This document shows, one piece after another, positions 1 through 10,494 of a DNA stretch of 64,000 nt. Position 1 is the first letter of the stretch. The number at the start of each line of letters is the position of its first letter. A program made the position numbers and the translations under genes. The notes under the pieces are model-generated. The model did not search any database and was not told where the DNA came from. It was given only the letters and a program-made list of their open reading frames with translations. Source of the DNA: Gordionus sp. m RMFG-2023 (lineage: Eukaryota > Nematomorpha > Gordioida > Chordodea > Parachordodidae); the NCBI RefSeq assembly GCF_954871325.1, contig NC_088779.1, forward strand, positions 21,950,846-22,014,845, given 5' to 3'.

Positions 1-538
1 AAATCTATATTTTGTTGAGGTCTTTTACAACTAAGCAAACTGGTAATTATTTTGTACTTTCCTATTATAATTTAAAAAAATATTAATATTGCACTTTATC
101 CTATGTATAATTAATTATAAATAATCATTTGTGTGTATCATATAAATATATTCTTCTATATATTAATTAAATTGTGAAAAAAAAATAATTATTTTAGATG
201 CAACATTTAGATTATAATATTTAAAAAAATATTATTAGATTTTACCTTTATAAATTTTGAATTTAATTTTACAGATGAACGACTACCGACGTTTTGAATT
301 ATCCAACTAATATCCCAATTAAATTCGTTATATACTTGGTCACAACACGACAACCTATCCTGAATATGGTTCCTATCCTAAACTTTAATCTTTTATTGAT
401 GGCATTACTCCCGCTAAATTCTGATTTTAGTCATCCCATTCCTTTCGTCGGACACTTTTTATCTTTTAGAGGTAAAAAAAATGTTATAATATTTGATTGA
501 ACCCTTTAAAAACCCAAATTTTTTAATATTACTTATAA
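1..538. other. AT-rich left edge, no gene recognised
   Basis: Mostly A/T low-complexity sequence. Between about 267 and 478 there is a less AT-rich island that begins after an acceptor-like ttttacag and ends before a possible donor (AGAG then gtaaaa). In the only long frame (from 294) it translates to a hydrophobic peptide I do not recognise, and that frame has a stop immediately after the acceptor-like site. It could be an eroded exon or chance. No other structure is seen. Confidence 0.3.
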
Positions 539-811
539 TAGAGATCTGCAAAGTTAGGCCCGGGCCGGGCCTAATATTTTTAAAAAAAATTTGGGCCGGG
601 TCGGACCTTGGAATTTTTTTTAAATATATCTAAATTTCTCAATTTTATATTGTATTTTTTATGTAAAATAAAAATATTTGATTTTATTTATTGAAACTAA
701 ACGACATATAACATATGTCTTTTATTTTGAGTAAATATAAAAATTAATTTCTATTTTAAATAAATTCGGGTCGGGCCGGGCTTGAAAAATTAGTCCCGAT
801 GCAGATCACTA
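539..811 (+). mobile_element. hAT-type MITE, family A, copy 1
   Basis: The ends are inverted: TAGAGATCTGCA on the left and, read inward, TAGTGATCTGCA on the right. They are followed by GC-rich stretches (GGCCCGGGCCGGGC) that stand out from the AT-rich background. The 8-bp direct repeat acttataa at 531-538 and 812-819 is perfect and marks a hAT-type target duplication. There is no coding capacity. A near full-length copy in opposite orientation lies at 39376-39662 with its own different target duplication, so the boundaries are supported twice. Confidence 0.88.
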
Positions 812-3800
812 ACTTATAATACTCCGTAGATGGAGAATTTTTAGTTCAAATTTTTATTATGCAATGTATATAAAAATAATTGGCACCTTAATACAAAAAT
901 TATATTATTCGGAATAAAAATGTTAGCATTATAATAAATATTTTCAGATTTTATGTTCAATCTACTATAATTGTAAAAAGTGTATTAAAAACTGTAAGAA
1001 ATAGAACGTTTATAATTTTGCCAAAATCGTAACATAAATGACCAATAGTTAAAACGTTATAAAATACAAGTAAAGGCATATTAGCCTGAAAATTAATAAA
1101 ATGGGATTGAATTTATTATATAATTATATTGTAATGTCAAATTAAATCATCAAGCGTTCTTAGTGGTTATAAAATAACATGCAAGGTGATGCTGCTAAAT
1201 TAGCTCACAGGCTAAAATCGTAATCGGGCCGTTTAACAACATTAAAGGATGGCATATTATATCGTTTGTTTTGAATACATAAGAAACCCATTATAAATTT
1301 CCCATATATTCTAATTTTTTTATTTCTCAGCAGAATGCACCAATTAAAGCCCTGTCAAAGGAATATATTTTCTCCGACTTATTCTCACCGAATTATTCTT
1401 AAATCACCCCCAAAGATTTTGAAAAATTTAATTTGTAACGTTGACCATTTGAATCACTAAAGATAGGAGTAACTAAAAAAACTAGGCGACACATGTCAAT
1501 ATAGTTTATCCTTTATTTTAAAGTGGTACGGGGATAGATGAGCCTTAGGGACTGTTGGGATAGAAAATCTAAAATAAAAATGTCCATAGCGTACGACATA
1601 GTCAATATAGAATCTTTTCTTTATATTTTCCAATGTAATCCAAAATTATTTATACAGATCATCATTTTTAAATAATTTAATTTTTTTTTCCAAATTTAAA
1701 TGAAAATGCAATTTAAATTAAGAAATAATTTAAGATACGTTTTCCAAAAGTAACTATTTACTTTAACAACACAATATACGATTTTGCTAATTTTTTAAAA
1801 TTCTTCTGGTATTAAAATATTTTTTAAAGCCAAACTAAGATTGGTTATATTTATACGCGTTTTTAAATTTAAAATATTAGCGCTGGTAATGTACCTTTTT
1901 GTTACAATTTTTCTCACAATTTAAAAATATTCTTTAGTCAATTATCTTGCGAATAAATTATATATTTTTTAAAATGGAGGGGGGGGGGAAATAAATTTTT
2001 TATTTTTACCTTCAAATATATATTTTTTTATAAAAAAAAAGGAAGAGGAAATACAAATTACTATGCGATAGCTATACATTTTATGTATCTGATTACCCAT
2101 TAATAATTTTATTTTTAATATAATATAAAATATCAATGCAATTATTCCGCATATTTATTTGTCGTTGTCATCGCATATCTAATTACGAATTATTTTACAA
2201 AATCTATTTTTCACGGTGATTAAATTTTTTTCTTTTATATTATAACTATGCTAATATGTATAAATAATAAGAGAAATCTTTGAAATTTTCTTAATTCCCC
2301 CCCCCCCCATTTTTTTGTATACTACTATATAAAATAATGGAAGACATTTTTTAAATTTAATAGTTATATAATATATATTTAATATGTATTATTAATTCAA
2401 TTCATCCAACCTTTAACAAAAATTTTTTTATAACAAAATATAATGAGCACGAAATGGGGAAAAACTCTTTTTTTTGTCAAAAGGTGAAAATTTTGCGATG
2501 ATGATATAATTTAATATATATTTTTTTTTCCCATTGCTTTTAAAAAAGTTTCAATTTTTTTTATATATATAATAGTCAAATCATGTTCATGATCATGATA
2601 CATTTTAATATAATATTTATATAAATAAAAGTAATTACAATTATATATTACAATAATAAGGAAAATGGATAGAATTATCAATCTGTTATAAATTTATTAT
2701 CTAATTTGATCTAATATAATAACAGTACGTACAGTAGGTAATTTAAATTTGAACTGATATTTAAAAAAAATATCCTGGTTAAATAATAGAAATATATTAG
2801 TTCGATATTAAGCCTCCGTTAGTTGACCGCTCTCGTCTTTTTTTGGTCATAGAAAGATTTTAACTTTTAAAATATAATTACCGGGAAAATAATTCGATTT
2901 AAGCCATCCCATGGTTGTAGAAATATTTTGCCCACCCTTTATAAATATTATAACTGCCCGCTTGGTTGGTTCATGATTCTTATATTCATACAATATTTAT
3001 TAGTGTTGTTATTGTTAGAAGTTACTTTTGAAAAGGAACTAGTTTTCATCTGCTAATTACATGTTTAAAAAGTATTTTGTGGCATGTGTTTTTTTTAAAC
3101 TACTCGTTACATTTTAAAAGTAACGAGTTACATTGCATATATAAATTATTAATATAACCCGTCAAATCATCATTTGTAATATAATAAATAATTATTATAA
3201 TTATTATTTACTTTTTATAAAATATGCAGGTTTCATAAGGATATAATTTTTAATAAACATTATCCCATCCCGCTCATAAAATATTTTTTAAAGAGTGCCC
3301 ATATTCTCCTCTTTTCAGACCTATAAGTCGATTTCATTATTTATACCACCCAATAAATATTTTTTTTATTCTGACCCACCATTAAAATAAAAAATAATAA
3401 TTTAATATCCTATGGACGGGTGGGTTTTCCCAAACCTACGGGTGGTGGGTTTTCTTCAATCGGGTTGGTAGATAGAGTTTCGAATTACTTTCATGATAAT
3501 ATGTTTAAAAAACATTAAGTTAGGTTGTCGGGTAAACTCTTTATTTTATCGAGTACATTTAAAATTATGAATGGGTTACATTTGTGACGCCATTTCGATT
3601 TCGTATATTTTATTCTTTTTGTGTGATAATTGTCATCTCTTTTTCATTTATTCAGCTAATAAATTTATAAAATCATTTTTATTTATAATTGCTAATAGTT
3701 TAAAAACTTTAATATTTTTAATAATGAAACGCAATATTTTTATTTTCTTATACTATACTTATTGTATAAAAAATTTTAAAAAATATTTATAATTATTATG

Positions 3801-4939
3801 AATTAAGAAAATATGATCCTTCTCCTCGCTCATTATTTTTAATGTAAAAAAATATTGAATAATTATAATTGGAAATTTTATTTTATAAAAGTAAAAATAA
3901 ATCTATAATTTTCTTTTAAACGGGTTAATAGGTCTTGGGAAGAATTTTTAAAGTTTCACGTGTTGTGTAGTGTATGATATTTATTGTCATCAAATATAAA
4001 ATGTCAATTAAACTTTTATATTTAATTGAGTTTTTTTTTTAAAAAAGGTAAGTTTTTACTTTTTTAAAATAGTTTAACAAAATATTTTTTTTAAAAAAAA
4101 TTAGTTTTATAATTTATAATATGATAATAATATTATTAAAAATAGGGTGATTTTTTTTAAACTGTGGGATAGGCTATTATATATTTTATTACTAAATTAT
4201 ATTTCAATTAAAAAAGTTAAAACTAGAGATGGGATGAATTAATCCGAAATACAGTCTATTCTTTTAAACAATTTATAAAATACAACCACTATTCAAAATG
4301 AAAATTTTAGAAAAAATGATCACAAATGAAAATCCATGCCAAAAATATATACTGGGCTAGGATGGATATAATTTTTTTTGTTGAAATTTTGGCCGACCAA
4401 TAGATACATCTACAATTCTTTGATATGCATTTATTTTTTTAAAAAAAATATGTATTTTATGGGAATAAATTTATTATAATATATATAATAACGCAAAATA
4501 ATTTAGTTTAAATGTTTTTTACAATAATTGTCACATCAGCGGGATGTATCATACAATATTTTTTATATGTTAAATTTTCGAATTTGACTCTTTGTTAAAA
4601 AAATATTATTCTAATTTTTGCAATTCTAGGTTAAATAGAGATAGGATTGGTAAAATAATTAGCTTTAAAGAAATAATTATTTTCCACTTTGGCACGCAAA
4701 TTGAAAATCAATAATTAAATTGATTATTTGACTTGTAAAACAGTTTTCAGTGAATCCTGTGATGTATCAAAGAATAAGCCTTTGAATAACTCGAATAACA
4801 TAGTGAATGATATTAAATTATAAATTTGAAATCAGGTTGCAAAGAATAAAAAAAGGAATAGTAGAGACCAGGGTATAGCGGACAAGGGACACTTGAGTTC
4901 AATCTAATTTATTTTAAAACTAGTTTAATAATGTGAGGT
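812..4939. other. AT-rich intergenic stretch with repeat relics
   Basis: No gene is recognised. Noted contents: a short MITE-end-like sequence near 1205-1250 (GGGCCGTTTAACAACA, resembling the right end of family B); a G run at about 1977-1988 and a C run at about 2297-2307; a stretch at 3000-3150 with GTTACTTTTGAAAAGGAACT and ACTCGTTAC words resembling the subterminal repeats of the hAT at 26275-30863; and a GC-richer patch at 3410-3470 with repeated GGGTGGG words. The short open frames here look random. Confidence 0.4.
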
Positions 4940-5110
4940 TTGAAATTTTATCCTATAATAGATATCGAAATCAAGATTTAGCCAAAATATTATTACAATA
5001 CCTGGAAATTTTCCCCTATAGATGTTCAAATCTTTCTACCATCTGTGGCAAAATCTCCAAGCTTAGGTAATTATTTGACTAAAGTCGTCTTTTTTTACTG
5101 GAGAAATTTG
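4940..5110. repeat. Probable relic of MITE family B
   Basis: The middle of this stretch (an ACCTGGAAATTTTCCCC-type segment, then a GATGTTCAAATC-like segment, then AAAATCTCCAAGCTTAGG) matches the interior of the family B elements at 16890-17106 and 37884-38104 with many substitutions. The terminal inverted repeats are not clear, so ends are approximate. Confidence 0.4.
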
Positions 5111-5876
5111 AGCCGCTAGATTCTTAAAATCCTTTTTATTGAAGAGATTTTTTTTATTACAAATAAATTGAATATTGGTTCCTTTTATCAATCTAATATG
5201 AAATTAATTATGTATTAATTAATAATTAAATAAGCAAATACAATAAAAATATTCGGATTGATTCGGTTATACGCGAAATATCGGCACAGTCCTGGTTCCC
5301 AGTATAATTTTTTTATATGCTTCCATATGATCTTTAGTACCCCATTACGTGGCAATTTTTTTATTTGGAAAATCGAAAAGATTTCTAGCCATACTATCAG
5401 AACGATAATACAAAGCAGAGATCTGCCCTATGCTAAAATGTATTATTTTTTTCCTTTATAAAAAATTATTAATGACCGGGTTAAAAAAAGGCCGAATCGA
5501 AAACCTTTACTAGCCAGGCCATGATAATCTCGAATACTAACATGGGAATAATCATTATAATAATATTTATAGACCAAAAAAAAGACATTATGAATTAATG
5601 TGGTAATTAAATTAAAAAATATTACATTTATCATTATCTTATTTTTAATAGAAAACTTTATAATTATCTTTTTTAATTCAATTTAGCCAAATCTAGACTA
5701 AAAAAGATATATATAAATATTTTTATAAAAATCCTTATGATAAGATGTAATCATAATTTTTCCAGTTCACCTAAACTTCTTGTATTTTTTTAAAAATTAA
5801 ATTATATTATGCTATTTGATTTTGAGTGTTTAGTGTTATTCATTCTTTATTAAACATTGAGTAGTGTTTTTAAAAA
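5111..5876. other. Intergenic, nothing recognised
   Basis: A less AT-rich island at 5258-5440 has an open frame of 67 codons that I do not recognise and that has no supporting splice sites. An AGAGATCTGCC word at about 5418, resembling the family A terminus, may be the edge of another worn MITE. Nothing else is seen. Confidence 0.3.
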
Positions 5877-6015
5877 GCCCGATTTGGGTCAATTTTTAAT
5901 AATGACCCGATAAATTTTTTTAGCCGAAATAATAATATTACCAAACCTTTATGCTATCTATAAGCAAAATCTCCAGGCTTGCATAATAATATATTATTTT
6001 GGCTAAAATCTTGAT
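5877..6015. repeat. Probable relic of MITE family B (second)
   Basis: Contains TATAAGCAAAATCTCCAGGC followed by TTGCATAATAATATATT, the reverse complement of the conserved interior of family B. Ends are degraded. It lies about 0.9 kb from the similar relic at 4940-5110. Confidence 0.4.
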
Positions 6016-6094
6016 CAAGCAGAAATAACGTTGAGGAATGAATATAATATTTTTTTATACGGATTAAATATATAGGCTAGTCATCTACATCATG

Positions 6095-6786
6095 CCTAAC
6101 GAAAAGTCCGCCCTAAAATAAAAATTATTTGTCCGCCAGGCCTGGCCTCAATTTATTTAAAATATGGAAAAATTAATTGTTAAAAATAATACACAAATAA
6201 AAATATATTTGCGCCTTGTTTCTAGTAAATTTAAAATGTATCAATTTATTTCACAAAATTTCAATGTATTTAAAAATACTAGCCCGGTCTGACCAAATTT
6301 TTTTTTTAAAGTATCCGGCACGATTTATCTCGACTGGTTTTTTAAAAAGGGTTTTTTATCTCTAATATAGGCTGTGCCCTAGCTCGTCTTTCTTCCTTTA
6401 AGATTTCTAAATATCTGTTTTTAAACATATTTTAAAAATTTCATAAACTGATGTCCTAATCTATAAAAAAAAATTTAAAAAAATGGGTGACCAGGCTTCT
6501 ATTCTGAATTGAATTCAGAATCAAGAACAATAATTAAGTCGAGCTATGACGCGGCCATAAAGTTATTTATACACTTCAAACCCTTTTATAAAAAATATAT
6601 TTTGTTTCAAAGTCGTTTTTTTGGTCAGCTTCTTTCATAAATATATTAGAGCTTAGCGAGTTGTAATAGTTTTTGAAATAACAGCCTTAGACCGTAGGGT
6701 TCATAAATAAAATAAATTTAATTTTTGTTACTCTTTAAATTTTACAATATTCGCGTCATTTTAAAATGAGAGATGAAATTTAAAAC
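6095..6786. other. Intergenic with a possible family A relic
   Basis: At 6098-6365 the arrangement is like family A: GTCCGCC...GCCAGGCCTGGCC near one end, an AT-rich core with AAATAAAAATAT words, then CTAGCCCGGTCTGACC near the other. It is heavily worn and has no clear target duplication. The rest (6366-6786) is AT-rich with no gene seen. Confidence 0.35.
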
Positions 6787-7095
6787 CAGAGTTTGAAGAA
6801 ATAAAAAAAATTTATGATTCTTTGAAGATATTTTTTGTCCAAGAATATGAGCAAAAAATCTTATTAGAAATAAAATCTTCAATGATTCTTTGAAGATATT
6901 TTTTTGCCCAAAATTATGAGAATTGAAGATCATGAAAGAAGATTTTTTAAAAGAAGATCAAAAGATTTTTTTTAAAAAAAACTTATAATTATAGGCAAAA
7001 TTTGATAAAACGTTGGTGTATTGTATTCTCAAATTTTTTTAAAAAATTTATTAATCTCTGAAGATTTTTTATTTTGAAGAGTATTTGAAGCTCAG
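6787..7095. mobile_element. MITE, family D (CAGAGTTTGA ends)
   Basis: Starts CAGAGTTTGAAGA and ends, read inward, CTGAGCTTCAAATA. The flanks carry a perfect 8-bp direct repeat tttaaaac (6779-6786 and 7096-7103). The interior has repeated GATTCTTTGAAGATATTTTTT words. A shorter relative is at 14223-14381. Eight-base target duplication again points to hAT-type transposition. No coding capacity. Confidence 0.65.
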
Positions 7096-7103
7096 TTTAA
7101 AAC

Positions 7104-8434
7104 ACAAAGCGGGGGAAATGTCATAATCTGGAAAAATTTTGTAAATTATATGAAATCAAAATCCGTAAAACGGGTTTCCTTTGAAAATTTATCAAAACCA
7201 AATTTGTTTGTCATATCAAGATTTTTCGAATAACCTAAATTTAATTATGAATAAAAGTCGCTCAATTGCTCATTGACTTTGGGATTGTCCTATTAAAAAA
7301 GCATGGTTCATTCAATAAATTTTGCTAAAAAATTTGTTCTTTGGGAAATTCCGGAAAATTTAATTAGACTTAAATCTAAAATATTCAAAATTTGAAAAAA
7401 ATCTTTTCTTTTTTTGAAGAATAGAAATTTTTGATCAAATTTTACCTAAAAATGCCAAAATCCTTTCAAAAAAGCTCTTTTTCATAATTTTCATGCATAA
7501 AAAATCATTAAAAATTTGAATGGTCACTCTTTTTAAAAAAAATTGATGCGAATATAAAATTCGTCAGACTTTAACAAATTATTAGGGCTAGCAATTTACC
7601 TATGCTTTAGTAAAGAGCTAAGTTCTTCATTTTTAAGAATATGAATTTGATAATATTTATGCAATATAATAGAGCACAAAATTCAAATAGTTTGTAATAA
7701 ATGACTGAATTAAGTAATATTAATATAGTTAGTAGCATTGTTAAAAGCTTTTATTTTGCTGATTTTAATATTGGCGAAATCGAGCTTTTTAATTTTTAAC
7801 AAAATTATGCTTACGATATAAAATTAGACGGTTCCTAAAATAATCCAATATTAACGGCCCGAGGCCACTGCCCCGCCCGTTTCCCTTTATGTACTCCTGG
7901 ATTTAGCATGGAACTAACCTATAAAATATGATTGTTATAAAATATAGATATTTATCCTTAAAAAAATAGGATATTTTTAAAATAAATTTGAACTATTTAT
8001 TAACTTTTCGCAGTCTCTTTCAATAAATATTTTAATATTGACATTTAAATTAGAGTCAAGTATGTATAATATATTTGCAATATAATGATTACACTTTAAA
8101 TGATTTTTGAAGGATGATAATACTATCATTAGCATCATCGTTCTAAAATGCGAAATATAATTTACGTGTATGTCCACATTTATGATTTTAATGCGATAAG
8201 ATATAAATCCCCATATTAAATTAAAATATACTATTATAAAATGTAGGCCATGACTGTTATGTGAGAAATTATGTGAATTCTTATATTACATAAATAATAT
8301 AATTATATCTTTAAATATTAATCTTTACTTCAGGTCAAATCAAAACTATTACCTAAGTATCATAATTTTATTTTCTAAAATCGAAAATGATTTAATATTT
8401 AGTTATTAATTTTTTATGTCACAATCACAATTAT
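7104..8434. other. AT-rich intergenic, nothing recognised
   Basis: Runs of A/T with repeated AAAATTT and GAAAATT words. A GC-richer patch (GGCCCGAGGCCACTGCCCCGCC region, about 7855-7885) may be a MITE end. No gene, RNA gene or complete element is seen. Confidence 0.35.
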
Positions 8435-8735
8435 ACATATGCATTTTATATTTGAATGACGATTGACGACATTGACCAGCTTAGCAAAAAAATTTTTTTT
8501 TTAAAAAGCCTAGCTCTAACATATTTTTTCTTAATTTTATATTTTTATATGCATTGATTCTTTTATATTATGAATGGCGATTGACGGCATTGAAATAACT
8601 AACCCTCATTCACAGTTACTTCGCCGCGGATTTGCGCTAACTGTGAATGCAGGATAAAAGAGAAAAAACATCAGCATAGCAAAAAAAACATTTTATAAAT
8701 TAAAGAACTCTGCCCTGCATCGAACATATTTTTTT
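8435..8735. repeat. Imperfect tandem duplication with a hairpin inserted in copy 2
   Basis: A unit containing GAATGACGATTGACGACATTGA, AGCTTAGCAAAAAAA and CTCTAACATATTTTTT (about 8440-8545) is repeated at about 8550-8730 as GAATGGCGATTGACGGCATTGA, AGCATAGCAAAAAAA and CGAACATATTTTTT. The second copy is split by a segment at about 8604-8670 whose core is a hairpin (TTCACAGTTA ... TAACTGTGAA). A related hairpin is at 46800-46907. Confidence 0.5.
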
Positions 8736-10494
8736 TAAAAAATTATTATTTTAAAAATGGGGTATGGAAGTTCTATCCGAAATAAATTAAAAATATTGGA
8801 TCGCAAGCAAAGATGGCGGAAAGTTTTTAAGTGCTAAGAGGGAAATAATTAATTTGATTGGGTTTTCAGAAATCCGGCTCTGCCTTTAATAAAGAAATTT
8901 AATATGAATGCCTCGGTTTGCGCATTTTATAAAATTGACGCTTTGGGGCATTTTGTAGTTAGTCTGTATGAGCTGCCTTGTGGGAAGTAGTTAGTGGTAA
9001 ATGGATATCTATATGGCCTAGAGTTTTGGACAAACGCCCGCCTGCCCATTGTTTAAATAATTTAATTTACTCTCCCGCGGTTGATAATGATTACTACTAA
9101 AGGCATTACCGAGCGAATATATTTTAGAATTTTTGAGGCACTGCCAAATGTATATTTTTCAATAAGACCCACTTATTTTTAATATTATATTAACTGAATC
9201 ATGTGGTCGATCTACTATATATCATTTCCCCAAGGACGAAACCACCAAGTTGACTTCAGGAAAATAACATGATCCTTGCTGGATTCTAACTCAAAATCAC
9301 CGGATTGACAAGTGACCCCCTTATCGACTAGGCTTTTCGAAAATTACCATTTTTTAAATATATATTGTAACCAAATTTGGTAGTCTCTATCTCTCTCCTT
9401 CGCTCTGTACCGCCTTTCCCAGTTTCATAAACTCCCGCCCGCCCATGTTTTTTTTTAAATTTACCAACCCATTTATCTAAAATTTTATTTAACCCAGAAT
9501 TTTTTTTAATGATTGGTTTGGTTCTTTATTAATAAAATAATTGTTCTGCTCTTCACCCGAAAAATATTCAAAGTTCACCCGCCCATTGTTTTAAAACTCG
9601 CCTGCCTGCCCAATGTATGAAATATTTTGTGAGCGGGCGGTCTAAAAACTCGTCCATTGTGGAACTCTAATTGACCCGTTATTTTAAATATATATTAATC
9701 GTACCCACCGATCTCTAAAAATTTTTTAAAATTATAACTTCGTCCTAGAGGTTAATTTTAAATTATTTGGTTTCGCCGTGAGTCGATTTTACTCGAGTAC
9801 TAAAATAGTAGTTGGTAGTTTTTTTTAAAGTGGGATAATTGAAATTTGAATTTATATAAAATATAATGTAATAACATGTAACGAACATCCCAAAATGAAT
9901 GAATGGATGTTTTTTTTTACCCTTGCAATTTTATTCGATTTTTATTTATTTATATAAATTAGATAGACAAGCAAGACAAACACAACTCCCTGCCTATTTA
10001 CATTTATTTATTCATCAATATAATTATATCTTTTATTTTTTGTTTGTAAATAATATTTTTCTTATTTTATTCTCTTCTCTTTATGATATAAAATAACGTA
10101 AATATTTTTAAATTACCTTTATTTTATTTAGATAAATGAAGAGTATGAAAAATATGATTTTTTTTTACTATTATTTTGGTTTTATTAGTGGACAGGTGAA
10201 AGATTACAATATAATTAGTTATTATTATAATAGTTTTATTGATAAAATATTTACCTCTTATTTAATTTTTTTTTACCCATTAATAATTTACTATGAAAAT
10301 AAAAATTGAAACCTAATAATATAAATTTTGAAAAAAAATTGAATAAACAAATTTTTATTGATACATCCAAATATAACCTTTTTATCTTTTATATGAATAA
10401 AACTATCCTTTCTATTAAAACTTGATCATAATCCTCTTATCTTTGTGATAGTCAAATTTTGATGATATAACTTGCCTAATCTTCAAACAACAGG
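8736..10494. other. Upstream flank of iRhom with CCCGCC-rich repeat relics
   Basis: Between about 9035 and 9660 several CCCGCC, CTGCCCATTG and GAGCGGGCGG words sit in AT-rich sequence. Their inverted arrangement (CCCGCCCGCCCATG near 9435; GAGCGGGCGGTC near 9631) suggests a worn terminal-inverted-repeat element, but no target duplication was found. From 9660 to 10494 the sequence is AT-rich. It ends in an acceptor-like AACAACAG immediately before the iRhom start, so a 5' UTR exon probably lies somewhere in this span; I could not locate it. Confidence 0.4.

Noticed and set aside
294-500. 68-codon open frame near the left edge
   Set aside because: Begins at a non-ATG codon, has a stop just after the nearby acceptor-like site, and gives a hydrophobic peptide with no recognised family; mentioned only as a compositional island.
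3571-3792. 73-codon open frame rich in Phe, Ile and Lys
   Set aside because: Composition is that expected from AT-rich noise; no motif or splice context.
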